Below, piece by piece: positions 6,405 to 13,795 of a stretch of 16,272 nucleotides of DNA. The translations under genes and the position numbers were made by a program. The notes beneath the pieces are model-generated. The model made no database searches. It was given only the letters and a program-made list of their open reading frames with translations, and was not told the origin of the DNA. How positions within the stretch are numbered: position 1 is the first letter of the stretch; each line of letters begins with the position of its first letter. The stretch covers positions 1-16,272 of the forward strand of contig DGTS01000020.1 of assembly GCA_002394385.1 (NCBI GenBank), written 5' to 3'. The stretch is from Prevotella sp. UBA4330 (GTDB lineage: Bacteria > Bacteroidota > Bacteroidia > Bacteroidales > Bacteroidaceae).

Positions 6405-8123
6405 ATGGACAATTCACAGAGTTACTTCTTATTGTTTTTAAGACTATTAGGATCGCTTGCGCTGCTGATGTACGGTATGAAAACCATGAGTGACGCACTA
6501 CAGAAGATGGCAGGTCCGCAGTTGCGCCATGTGCTTGGCGCTATGACCACAAACCGTTTCACAGGAATGCTCACTGGCGTGGGAGTGACAGCCGCCGTAC
6601 AGTCGTCAACAGCAACAACGGTGATGACGGTATCGTTTGTTTCGGCAGGACTTCTCACGCTGGCACAAGCCATATCGGTCATCATGGGAGCCAACATCGG
6701 AACCACACTGACAGCATGGATAATGTCTGCCGGATTCTCGTTCAACATCACCAACTTCGTCTATCCGGCATTCTTCATCGCCATAATACTCATATATCGC
6801 AAGAAGAATCGCGTCGTTGGCGACTTCCTCTTCGGTATCGCCTTCATGTTCCTCGGTTTGGGCACACTGCGACAGACAGGCATCGACCTTAATCTCGGAG
6901 AGAACGAGTCGGTACTGGCATTCTTCTCGTCGTTCGACCCGCAGAGTTTCCTCACCACGCTCCTATTCCTCGTTATCGGCGGTGTTCTCACGATGTGCGT
7001 CCAGTCATCGGCAGCAGTAATGGCAATCACTATGATTCTCTGCTCCAGCGGTGTTCTGCCCATATATCAAGGCATCGCGCTCGTTATGGGAGAAAACATC
7101 GGTACCACAGTGACGTCTAATATCGTGGCGCTATCCGCTGGAACCCAGGCACGAAGAGCAGCCTTTGCACACATGTTCTTCAACCTCTTCGGAGTGTTCT
7201 GGATACTCATCGTGTTCCGCCCGTTTGTTGACTTTGTTTGCAACTTGGTTGGATATGATGTCACTTTGACGAAAGAGACCGCTGGCGAGGCTGCGTTCTT
7301 TGCCAACTCTGCTAAATTAAGTTTTGTGCTTGCGGCTTTCCATACCTGCTTCAACCTGGTAAACACCGGCATTCTCATCTGGTTCATACCACAAATAGAG
7401 AAACTCGTTTGCCACGTCATCAAGTCTAAGCAAAACGAAGAGGAAGAAGAGGAGCGCCTCATGTACATCCAGAGCGGTATCATCAAGACTCCAGAAATCG
7501 CTGTTTTTCAGGCGCAGAAAGAGATTGCGCTCTTCGGAACGCGCATTCAGCGTATGTTCGGAATGGTTACCGATTTGCTTGAGGAGAAAGACAACGAGAA
7601 GTTTGCAAAACTCTATGCTCGTATAGAGAAATACGAGGGGATTTCCGACAATATGGAGATTGAAATTGCACGTTATCTCGAGCAAGTGAGCGACGCCCAT
7701 CTTTCTGACGAGACGAAGCAGAAGATTCGCCAGATGATGCGGCAGATAAGCGAGATAGAGTCTATCGGCGACTCATGCTACAACCTCGCAAGAACCATGA
7801 ATCGCCGCAAGCAGTCGAATAAAGACTTCACCGAGAAGCAGTATGCCGATTTACGCAAGATGATCAACCTCACCAACAACTCGCTTACGCAGATGAACCG
7901 CGTGATGCAAGGCAGACGTGAGGAACAAGACATCAATGAAACATTCCGCATAGAGAATGAAATCAATGACATGCGCGACCGACTGAAAGAAGGCAACATT
8001 CGCTCCATCAACGAGCATGAGTACGACTACTCGGTAGGCACCATGTTCACCGACCTCGTAAGCGAGTGCGAGAAGTTGGGCGACTATGTTGTCAACGTTG
8101 TTGAGGCAAGGCTCGGCAGATAG
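6405..8123 (+). CDS. Na+/phosphate cotransporter with C-terminal PhoU-like domain (NptA/YjbB family)
   Basis: The 572-residue protein belongs to the Na/Pi-cotransporter family. Two inverted-repeat halves show the family signatures: Q66SS in TAAVQSSTATTVM with G95ANIGTT, and Q200SS in CVQSSAAVMA with G229ENIGTT. The QSS motifs form the sodium and phosphate site. Roughly eight hydrophobic segments span residues 8-345. From about 353 the chain becomes charged and helical (for example RMMRQISEIESIGD-type heptads), matching a PhoU-like cytoplasmic domain, as in most bacterial members. It moves phosphate with sodium across the inner membrane; bacterial YjbB-type proteins can act mainly as phosphate exporters, so direction is uncertain. 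It lies 30 bp after the RING-TerD gene, with no terminator between. No Pho box is recognisable. It is convergent with the STAS gene, 9 bp away. Confidence 0.92.
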   Translation: MDNSQSYFLLFLRLLGSLALLMYGMKTMSDALQKMAGPQLRHVLGAMTTNRFTGMLTGVGVTAAVQSSTATTVMTVSFVSAGLLTLAQAISVIMGANIGTTLTAWIMSAGFSFNITNFVYPAFFIAIILIYRKKNRVVGDFLFGIAFMFLGLGTLRQTGIDLNLGENESVLAFFSSFDPQSFLTTLLFLVIGGVLTMCVQSSAAVMAITMILCSSGVLPIYQGIALVMGENIGTTVTSNIVALSAGTQARRAAFAHMFFNLFGVFWILIVFRPFVDFVCNLVGYDVTLTKETAGEAAFFANSAKLSFVLAAFHTCFNLVNTGILIWFIPQIEKLVCHVIKSKQNEEEEEERLMYIQSGIIKTPEIAVFQAQKEIALFGTRIQRMFGMVTDLLEEKDNEKFAKLYARIEKYEGISDNMEIEIARYLEQVSDAHLSDETKQKIRQMMRQISEIESIGDSCYNLARTMNRRKQSNKDFTEKQYADLRKMINLTNNSLTQMNRVMQGRREEQDINETFRIENEINDMRDRLKEGNIRSINEHEYDYSVGTMFTDLVSECEKLGDYVVNVVEARLGR

Positions 8124-8132
8124 CGAAACCTT

Positions 8133-8435
8133 TTACCTGAACTGGAAAAGACTGTTGAAACCAGTCATCTCTAATACGCTCCGTATATCGTCATTCTCTC
8201 CTTTGATGAATACGGAGCGTCCTTTTGCGTGAGCGTTCTTCAGCACGTTAAGGAAAAGTCGCAAGCCACTTGAAGAGATGTATTCCAAATCGGTACAATC
8301 GAGCACTATATCATGTCCGTCGCAGTCGTAAAGCACACGCAGTTCTTTCTCCGCCTGCGAACTGGCAGCAGTATCGAGCCGTCCCTCTAAATACATCACA
8401 TATTCGTTGTTTTCTACTTTAAATGTTGTTTTCAT
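8133..8435 (-). CDS. STAS-domain anti-sigma-factor-antagonist-type protein
   Basis: The 100-residue protein is a single STAS domain, the full length of SpoIIAA/RsbV proteins. The hallmark loop LEYISSSGLRLFL (50-62) aligns with the DSSGL motif of SpoIIAA; Ser55 corresponds to the serine phosphorylated by the partner kinase. VYLEGRLDTA-like strand (14-23) and VFIKGENDDIRSVLEMTGF (75-93) complete the fold. It is encoded 69 bp after the phosphatase/kinase gene on the same strand, so it is very likely the substrate of both its kinase and phosphatase domains. In Gram-positive systems the dephosphorylated form releases a sigma factor by binding the anti-sigma kinase; no sigma factor gene is seen here, so the output is unknown. 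Confidence 0.9.
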   Translation of the reverse strand: MKTTFKVENNEYVMYLEGRLDTAASSQAEKELRVLYDCDGHDIVLDCTDLEYISSSGLRLFLNVLKNAHAKGRSVFIKGENDDIRSVLEMTGFNSLFQFR

Positions 8436-8504
8436 CGTTTATTTGTCATTAGTTATATTATTCACACATTAAGACTCCCCACACCCGATATTTCATCCAT
8501 CACA

Positions 8505-10715
8505 TCACAACATCTTAACCAGCGTAAGCACATTATTCTCGCCAACGCGCTCATAACTGACAGAGTCCATTATCTGTCTTACAAGGTGTATGCCCAATCC
8601 ACCGATAGGTCTCTTGTCAGCAGAAAGTGTGGTATCTACATCCTTGCACTCGGTCGGGTCGAAAGGCATACCGCAGTCTGTCAGTATTATTTCAAGTTGC
8701 TTACCGTCAGCCTTCGCATCAATGGAGACTTCGCCATAAGTTCCTGCGGGATAAGCATAGTTCATCACGTTGACCACTGCCTCCTCGACAGCGAGATTCA
8801 ATTTCGAGGTTTGCGAAGAACTCAATTCAAGAGTATCCCCTATTTCCTCTATGAATGGCTGGAGACGGGTGACGGTATTAACGTCGTTGGGCAAAACAAT
8901 ATTGCGTCTCAACTCTCTTGCGTCATGCTTCCTGGTGTATTTTACCGCAAGCATCGTGAGGTCGTCGCTTTGTTCGTTATCACTCACAAATTCTCGCATA
9001 GCATCAGACATCTGAGTGATGAGTTCACGAGGATGAGTGTTGCCTTTAGCCATTATTCTCTCTGTCTCTTCTGTCACTCTCTGCACACCAAACTGTGCAT
9101 GCGACGAATTCTCTGCCTCTGTTAGTCCATCGGTATAGAGAAAAATTGTTGTTCCTGGCTCTATCATTGTCTCCTGTGCGACGAACTTTTTCCCAGCCAT
9201 AAAGCCCACGGGTATATTAGGAATGACATTAAGTTTTGACACTCCGTCACCGATTAAGAATGGCGGGCAATGACCCGCGTTACAATATTGCAGCCTCCCC
9301 GTAGGAATGTGTAGCACACCTACGAAAATAGTAGCGAACATATTCGTCTCGTTCATCTCCGCCATAGTGTCGTTTAAGCGGTTAACAATGCGGCTTGGCA
9401 GAGTCTCGTGATTAGAGAGTGTTCTGAAAAGCGTCCTCGTTACCGACATCACTAATGATGCGGGCACTCCCTTTCCGCTAACATCACCTATGCAGAAAAA
9501 CAGTTTGTCGTCACGTTTGAAAAAGTCGTAAAGATCGCCGCCCACCACCTTTGCAGGCGCAAGGAAGCCATAAACCTCTATATCATCGCTATCAGGACAG
9601 TTAGAATGAACCTTCGGCAACATTCCCATCTGTATTCCGCTGGCAATGCGTAGTTCACTCTCTATGCTTTCTTTGTCAGCATTAGCCTGCTGTAGTTTAT
9701 TGAAACCATTTATTGTGCGAATCACGATGAACGTGAGGAGTGCAAGACCAGCAAGCATCAGTATGGTAAGGTAAAGTCCCACCTTTCTCAGTCCGGAATA
9801 GATCTCCTTGTCAGGGCAAACCACAGCCATCGACCATCCCGTCTTGCCTTTTATTGGGGCGAAGAAAACATAATTCTTCTCACCATTTTCATCTGTAAGC
9901 ACGGTTTGTCCATGCTTTCCCGCCTTCATCTGCTCGTTAAACTTGCCCTGGGATGAGTCACCCTTTCCAAGTTCTATGTCTATAATATTTCGCTGCATCA
10001 CGAGACTCTCCACCGGGCTTGCCATCAGCAATCCGTTACGAGATATTATCATTTCATAAGAAGACTCGTATGCATTATTCGCATCTACAACATCAGCGAG
10101 CCAGTCGAGCGCCACATCTGCTCCTATCACAGCGACACAACGCCCAGTCTTGTCATGAACAGGCATAGTATATGTTGTTACCATTCCCCTTGCGCCATCT
10201 GCATCCAGGTAAGGCTCGCTCCAGAAAGCAGAGTCTCCCTCCAAAGTATGCTTATAAAACTCAAGTTTTGTATAATCGTGGTCGGGACCTCCTATCTGTT
10301 TCTTAACGACATTACTATCCAGTTTTAGCGTCGTATATGGTTCAAACCACTTCCCCTTGCTGGGATAATAATATGGTATAAAGGCAATACCGCACCCCCA
10401 GATCTGCTCGTTTTCACGTACAATACGATGCTCTACGGTGTACAGCGAGTCAGGGTGTTCAAGCATACTCTCAACCACCCACACATGGTTTTTCACGGCC
10501 ACCTCCACAGAAGTCATCACGTTTTGTATCTCAAGGCTTTCCACCGTCAATTCACTCTTGGCACGGCGTACCACCTCCTCCTCGATGCCTTCCCGAGCAT
10601 ACCAATATTGTATTGCGACGGTAAGTTCTATAAGAATCGCCGCCGTAACAATAATGGCAAGACTTGATCTTGTCTGCAAAGACTTCTGCCACCTGTTGAG
10701 TGTTTCGATATTCAT
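8505..10715 (-). CDS. Membrane sensor with dCache-like domain, PP2C/SpoIIE phosphatase and RsbW-type kinase domain
   Basis: This 736-residue protein has a membrane segment near 18-38, a periplasmic sensor of about 260 residues resembling dCache/double PAS (IWGCGIAFIPYY at 105-116, WSEPYLDADGARGMVTTY at 165-182, CVAVIGADV at 193-201), a second membrane segment near 311-333, and a short coiled linker. The PP2C phosphatase spans about 375-595, with metal-binding motifs VGGDLYDFF (Asp394), IGDVSGKG (Asp411), YTDGLTEAEN (Asp529) and SDDLTML (Asp584/585). The end, about 600-736, is an HATPase_c domain of RsbW type: N-box LAVEEAVVNVMNYAY (Glu645, Asn649), G1 box TDCGMPFDP (Asp680) and GGLGIHLVRQ (705-714). 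Phosphatase and kinase with opposite activities are thus in one chain, probably acting on the adjacent STAS protein in answer to a small periplasmic ligand. All key residues are intact. Confidence 0.9.
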   Translation of the reverse strand: MNIETLNRWQKSLQTRSSLAIIVTAAILIELTVAIQYWYAREGIEEEVVRRAKSELTVESLEIQNVMTSVEVAVKNHVWVVESMLEHPDSLYTVEHRIVRENEQIWGCGIAFIPYYYPSKGKWFEPYTTLKLDSNVVKKQIGGPDHDYTKLEFYKHTLEGDSAFWSEPYLDADGARGMVTTYTMPVHDKTGRCVAVIGADVALDWLADVVDANNAYESSYEMIISRNGLLMASPVESLVMQRNIIDIELGKGDSSQGKFNEQMKAGKHGQTVLTDENGEKNYVFFAPIKGKTGWSMAVVCPDKEIYSGLRKVGLYLTILMLAGLALLTFIVIRTINGFNKLQQANADKESIESELRIASGIQMGMLPKVHSNCPDSDDIEVYGFLAPAKVVGGDLYDFFKRDDKLFFCIGDVSGKGVPASLVMSVTRTLFRTLSNHETLPSRIVNRLNDTMAEMNETNMFATIFVGVLHIPTGRLQYCNAGHCPPFLIGDGVSKLNVIPNIPVGFMAGKKFVAQETMIEPGTTIFLYTDGLTEAENSSHAQFGVQRVTEETERIMAKGNTHPRELITQMSDAMREFVSDNEQSDDLTMLAVKYTRKHDARELRRNIVLPNDVNTVTRLQPFIEEIGDTLELSSSQTSKLNLAVEEAVVNVMNYAYPAGTYGEVSIDAKADGKQLEIILTDCGMPFDPTECKDVDTTLSADKRPIGGLGIHLVRQIMDSVSYERVGENNVLTLVKML

Positions 10716-10747
10716 CTATCCCAGAGGTATTGTCCTACTTTTGAGTG

Positions 10748-10755
10748 CAAAACTA
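10748..10755 (-). promoter_or_regulatory. Probable -7 box for the phosphatase/kinase-STAS operon
   Basis: The minus strand reads TAGTTTTG, matching TAnnTTTG, 32 bp before the ATG at 10715. The -33 position (10776-10779) reads TTTC rather than TTTG, so the promoter is imperfect. A second TAnnTTTG match (TATTTTTG) lies at 10789-10796 and is an alternative. Confidence 0.5.
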
Positions 10756-10873
10756 ATTAATTAAATTCTCATTATGAAATCTACGCTGCAAAAATAACAC
10801 TTTTTTCACAATTTGAAACAAGAAAGAGGATATTTCTAGTCAAGCAATCGTTTAACATTTCTGTTGCAAAAGT

Positions 10874-10904
10874 TTTGCGCACTCAATTTTAATGTGTATC
10901 TTTG
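10874..10904 (+). promoter_or_regulatory. Promoter of the exonuclease III gene
   Basis: TTTG (10874-10877), a 19-bp spacer and TATCTTTG (10897-10904) are a full match to the Bacteroidota promoter. The predicted leader is about 60 nt. The -33 element overlaps a 13-bp palindrome (gcaaaa-g-ttttgc, 10866-10878), which could be an operator. Confidence 0.7.
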
Positions 10905-10970
10905 CAGATACTTACCTAAGGGACAAAGTATTTCTTAACAAAGAGAATTGTGAAACCGTAAAATTAAAAT

Positions 10971-11729
10971 ATGATGAAACTCATTTCATGGAACGTTAAC
11001 GGATTAAGGGCATGCGCCGGCAAGGGTTTTGAGGAGTCGTTCAAGGCTCTTGATGCCGATTTCTTCTGCCTTCAGGAAACCAAGATGCAGGCGGGGCAAC
11101 TCGACTTGGTGTTCAGTGGTTACGAGTCATACTGGAACTATGCTGACAAGAAAGGCTATTCGGGCACAGCCATTTATACTAGGCAGAAGCCGCTGAACGT
11201 TAGTTACGGCATAGGGATTGACGAGCACGACCATGAGGGCAGAGTTATCACGCTCGAGATGGAGAACTTCTTCCTTGTAACTGTTTACACGCCTAACTCT
11301 CAAGACGGCCTTAAACGGCTCGACTACAGGATGAAATGGGAAGATGACTTCCAGGCTTACCTGAAAGGACTTGACGAGAAGAAGCCGGTAATAGTATGCG
11401 GCGACATGAACGTGGCTCACGAGGAGATAGACCTCAAGAACCCGAAGACCAACAGGAAGAACGCTGGTTTCACGGATGAGGAACGCGAGAAGTTCTCACA
11501 ACTGCTTGAGAAGGGGTTCGTGGACACTTTCCGCTATTTCTATCCTGACAAGACCGAAGCATACTCTTGGTGGAGTTACCGTTTCCATGCACGTGAGAAG
11601 AATGCTGGATGGCGCATCGACTACTTCGTAGTGTCGGAAAGACTCGCCGACAAACTGGAAGGAGCAAGCATACACAATGAGGTGTATGGTTCTGACCATT
11701 GTCCTGTGGAACTCACCATCAACTTATAA
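10971..11729 (+). CDS. xth: Exodeoxyribonuclease III / AP endonuclease (ExoA/Xth)
   Basis: The 252-residue protein has the full exonuclease III fold and all catalytic residues: ISWNVNGLRA (Asn8), CLQETKMQ (metal ligand Glu36), GYSGTAIYTR, VYTPNS (Tyr106), CGDMNVAH (Asp145, Asn147), the AP-site loop NPKTNRKNAGFTDEER, WRIDYFVVS (Asp217) and the end motif SDHCPV (Asp242, His243). It cuts DNA at abasic sites and has 3'-phosphatase and 3'-exonuclease activity in base excision repair in the cytoplasm. Length is normal. Two ATGs in a row (10971, 10974) are possible starts; MKLISWN would be the more usual N-terminus. The small gene 38 bp downstream is probably cotranscribed. Confidence 0.95.
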   Translation: MMKLISWNVNGLRACAGKGFEESFKALDADFFCLQETKMQAGQLDLVFSGYESYWNYADKKGYSGTAIYTRQKPLNVSYGIGIDEHDHEGRVITLEMENFFLVTVYTPNSQDGLKRLDYRMKWEDDFQAYLKGLDEKKPVIVCGDMNVAHEEIDLKNPKTNRKNAGFTDEEREKFSQLLEKGFVDTFRYFYPDKTEAYSWWSYRFHAREKNAGWRIDYFVVSERLADKLEGASIHNEVYGSDHCPVELTINL

Positions 11730-11767
11730 TTGTCTCTTTAACAAATAGAACATAAAACAATGATAAT

Positions 11768-12151
11768 ATGAAACTTAAGGAATTGCTTTTAAGTTATGAA
11801 TTCGATGAGGTTTACCCTTCTGTCATAACAATGTACCCTAACGCCAAGCGTCACAAGAAAGAATTCAAGAATGCCTATGACATACTGACTGAAATGCGCC
11901 CCACCCCAAGCAAGGGGAGTATTAGATATAAAATAATAGAAGACCAGGAGCACAACGCAAGTTATTTCGGTGCCGAGGATAAGGACTTCAAGACCTCATG
12001 GGACATGCTCTTAGGCATGGACATAAAGAAGGAGGGAAAGGTGGATTTGTCTCAAGAGGAAATGCTTGCCAACTGTCTGCTCAACGCCATCTTCATTGGA
12101 ACTCACCCAAGAGAATTCGACTCAGACTACAACGTGCTGGTGAGGAGTTAG
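11768..12151 (+). CDS. Small hypothetical protein downstream of exonuclease III
   Basis: The 127-residue protein is cytoplasmic (no signal peptide or membrane segment) and mixed alpha/beta. Recognisable stretches are MKLKELLLSYEFDEVYPSV at the start, DILTEMRP (38-45), SWDMLLGMDI (near 80) and NAIFIGTHPREFDSDY near the end. I do not recognise the family with certainty; similar small acidic proteins of unknown function occur across Bacteroidales. Codon use resembles the neighbours, and it starts 38 bp after the exonuclease gene with no terminator between, so it is real and probably cotranscribed. No functional residues can be named. Confidence 0.75.
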   Translation: MKLKELLLSYEFDEVYPSVITMYPNAKRHKKEFKNAYDILTEMRPTPSKGSIRYKIIEDQEHNASYFGAEDKDFKTSWDMLLGMDIKKEGKVDLSQEEMLANCLLNAIFIGTHPREFDSDYNVLVRS

Positions 12152-12171
12152 AGTAGTTTATCTTTCATTCA

Positions 12172-12335
12172 CATGTTTAAGGAGTTTAGGAGTATAGAAG
12201 TATTCGCGGCTTATAGCCGCTGGAGTTCAGACATCGGTTTTACGTGTTAAAATGTATCGATGACTGACGACCTTCATTGTGTTGTCTGCACTCCTACACT
12301 CCCAAACTCCTGAACTTCTTAACATGCGAAAGTTG
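12172..12335 (-). repeat. Intergenic inverted-repeat element, copy 1
   Basis: Imperfect arms at 12172-12201 (catgtttaaggagtttagg...) and 12290-12325 (reverse complement catgttaagaagttcagg...) enclose about 90 bp, including a 6-bp hairpin gcggct-tat-agccgc (12206-12220). The right end, read on the minus strand, starts CTCAACTTTCGCA (12323-12335). The same 13 nt starts the element at 15418 on the plus strand, and both continue into ggagtt-type repeats. The two look like copies of one genomic repeat family in opposite orientation. No ORF is present in this 272-bp gap. Confidence 0.55.
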
Positions 12336-12411
12336 AGAAAGTGTTATAACGAAAATGATGACAACATCTGGGACAGGTGTAATTATCACGTTGTTCAGAC
12401 ACCAATAAAAT

Positions 12412-12440
12412 AAGAAGACGGCGTTAAACACCGTCTTCTT
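12412..12440 (-). terminator. Terminator overlapping the end of the lipoprotein gene
   Basis: Arms aagaagacgg (12412-12421) and ccgtcttctt (12431-12440) form a 10-bp perfect stem with a 9-nt loop. On the minus strand it is followed by ATTTTATT. The 5' stem lies inside the last codons (Glu-Glu-Asp-Gly) and the TAA stop (12424-12426) is in the loop, so the terminator overlaps the coding sequence. Confidence 0.75.
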
Positions 12441-13008
12441 CGTCTTCTGTATCTTGTTGTTCGTTTTGCTCTGCATCCGGAATCTCGTCGGGATGATTGT
12501 CCTTCTCTATATGCACGTCACCCATGCGGGAAATAGTAATGATGAAGGGCACATAATCATCACTCATAGCATCAGGCGAGCCTACACTTGCAGCAAGTAC
12601 AAGATGGTCGTCCTTCACTTCGTTGAATACCACTGCCAGCAAAGCACCGTTCTTCAGCGTCGATTCATTCAGATAATCGCTGAAAGATTGTTTTGTGTAT
12701 TCTCTATTGAAGAACTCCGTCCCGTCAGGACGAATCACCTTGACCTGTATGCGGTTGTCATAATACTCGGCACCCGACTCATCGCGTGTCAGAGGCATCT
12801 CCTTGTCTGCCCGGCGATGAATCTCGACGGTATATGTCTTTCCAAGCCACTGCACGGCATCGGAATTGTCTGTTGACTCCAACGTCTGAGGTCCCAGTTT
12901 CTTTACGATGACAGGTTTCTGGGTGATAATATCGTTTGTCTTCTTCTCCTCCTTACATGCTGACAATAAGCACAATGAGGCTAATAGTGAGATTCCAAAA
13001 TACTTCAT
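12424..13008 (-). CDS. Lipoprotein of unknown function (DUF4738-like)
   Basis: The 194-residue protein has a lipoprotein signal (SLLASLCLLSAC, lipidated Cys18). The residues after the cysteine are Lys-Glu-Glu-Lys-Lys, which resembles the charged lipoprotein export signal that sends Bacteroidota lipoproteins to the cell surface. The body (about 40-170) is beta-rich, with YTVEIHRRADKEMPLTRDE, YDNRIQVKVIRPDG and VPFIITISRMGDVHI, and the general look of DUF4738 lipoproteins, a call from memory. The C-terminal 25 residues are strongly acidic (EQNEQQDTEDEEDG). It stands alone, with a promoter that is divergent from the DUF4230 operon. Function is unknown. Confidence 0.8.
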   Translation of the reverse strand: MKYFGISLLASLCLLSACKEEKKTNDIITQKPVIVKKLGPQTLESTDNSDAVQWLGKTYTVEIHRRADKEMPLTRDESGAEYYDNRIQVKVIRPDGTEFFNREYTKQSFSDYLNESTLKNGALLAVVFNEVKDDHLVLAASVGSPDAMSDDYVPFIITISRMGDVHIEKDNHPDEIPDAEQNEQQDTEDEEDGV

Positions 13009-13025
13009 ATCAGGTAAATTTAATG

Positions 13026-13056
13026 CAAAAGTAACTAAAATCCGCTTAAAATCAAA
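13026..13056 (-). promoter_or_regulatory. Promoter of the lipoprotein gene
   Basis: On the minus strand TTTG (13053-13056), a 19-bp spacer and TACTTTTG (13026-13033) fully match the Bacteroidota promoter, 17 bp before the ATG at 13008. The leader would be very short, about 11 nt. Confidence 0.7.
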
Positions 13057-13096
13057 ATTTATCCATTCATATTTTCGTTCGACAAGTTTTTTCTAT

Positions 13097-13104
13097 TAAC
13101 TTTG
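13097..13104 (+). promoter_or_regulatory. -7 box of the DUF4230-LD-carboxypeptidase operon
   Basis: TAACTTTG matches TAnnTTTG, 22 bp before the ATG at 13127. At the -33 position (about 13074-13077) only a weak TTCG is seen. Together with the lipoprotein promoter this makes a compact 118-bp divergent control region. Confidence 0.55.
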
Positions 13105-13126
13105 TAGCACATTAAAAGAATACTAT

Positions 13127-13795
13127 ATGAGCAGAATTCTTACTTGTTTTATAGTTCTTATATCGCTATTGTCATGTAGCGATTCTGAACAACCGTCACA
13201 TAATAACCAGTTAACCCAGGACTCTATTCCGAAACTTATCATGCAGGTGCAGAAGAGCGCCAAACTATATACCGCAGAGATAAAGGTGCACAAAATAATC
13301 ACGCACGACGACGACCTCAAGATAAAAGGCAGCATCCTGCAACAGGACTTCGACATCCCTCTGCCATTGGGTTCACGCAAAGTGGCAATCCCGATGGACG
13401 CGACGGTAAAGGCATACATCGACTTCTCGGAGTTTTCAGAGAAGAATGTGAAACGTGACGGCGAGAAAATAGAGATAATACTACCCGACCCTCAGGTGGA
13501 ACTCACAAGCACACGCATCAATCATGATGACGTGAAGAAGCACGTGCCCCTTCTTCGCTCAAACTTCAGCGACAAGGAACTTGCCGACTACTCGCTGCAA
13601 GGGCGCAAGGCTATCGTCAACGACATTCCCAAGATGGGGGTGGTGAAGATGGCACAGGAGAGCGCCACGCGAATGCTAGTTCCGATGCTCCAGCAAATGG
13701 GTTATGAGGAAAGCAACATCACAATAACATTCCGCAAGGATTTCACCTCGAAAGACGTGCTCAGCATAATCAAGATAAACATAGAAGGGAAATGA
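13127..13795 (+). CDS. DUF4230 lipoprotein
   Basis: The 222-residue protein begins with a lipoprotein signal (ILTCFIVLISLLSC, lipidated Cys17, then SDSE) and continues as one DUF4230 domain. Typical features are the N-terminal strand segment KLYTAEIKVHKIITHDDD (46-63), the conserved centre VAIPMDATVKAYIDFSEFSEKNVKRDG (residues 85-111) and IEIILPDP (114-121). This family is common in Bacteroidota and other bacteria and its function is unknown. The protein should sit in the inner or outer membrane facing the periplasm. Its stop codon overlaps the next start by ATGA (13792-13795), so translation is coupled to a second DUF4230 protein; the pair may form a heteromer. Confidence 0.85.
   Translation: MSRILTCFIVLISLLSCSDSEQPSHNNQLTQDSIPKLIMQVQKSAKLYTAEIKVHKIITHDDDLKIKGSILQQDFDIPLPLGSRKVAIPMDATVKAYIDFSEFSEKNVKRDGEKIEIILPDPQVELTSTRINHDDVKKHVPLLRSNFSDKELADYSLQGRKAIVNDIPKMGVVKMAQESATRMLVPMLQQMGYEESNITITFRKDFTSKDVLSIIKINIEGK

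Noticed and set aside
8124..8132. Terminator between the convergent transporter and STAS genes
   Set aside because: Only 9 bp separate the genes and no stem with a T-tract is seen on either strand; the short gactg/cagtc stem at 8149-8165 is too weak.
8586..9125. 179-codon plus-strand frame opposite the phosphatase/kinase gene
   Set aside because: The minus-strand frame contains all PP2C and ATPase motifs; the antisense frame has no recognisable domain or start signal.
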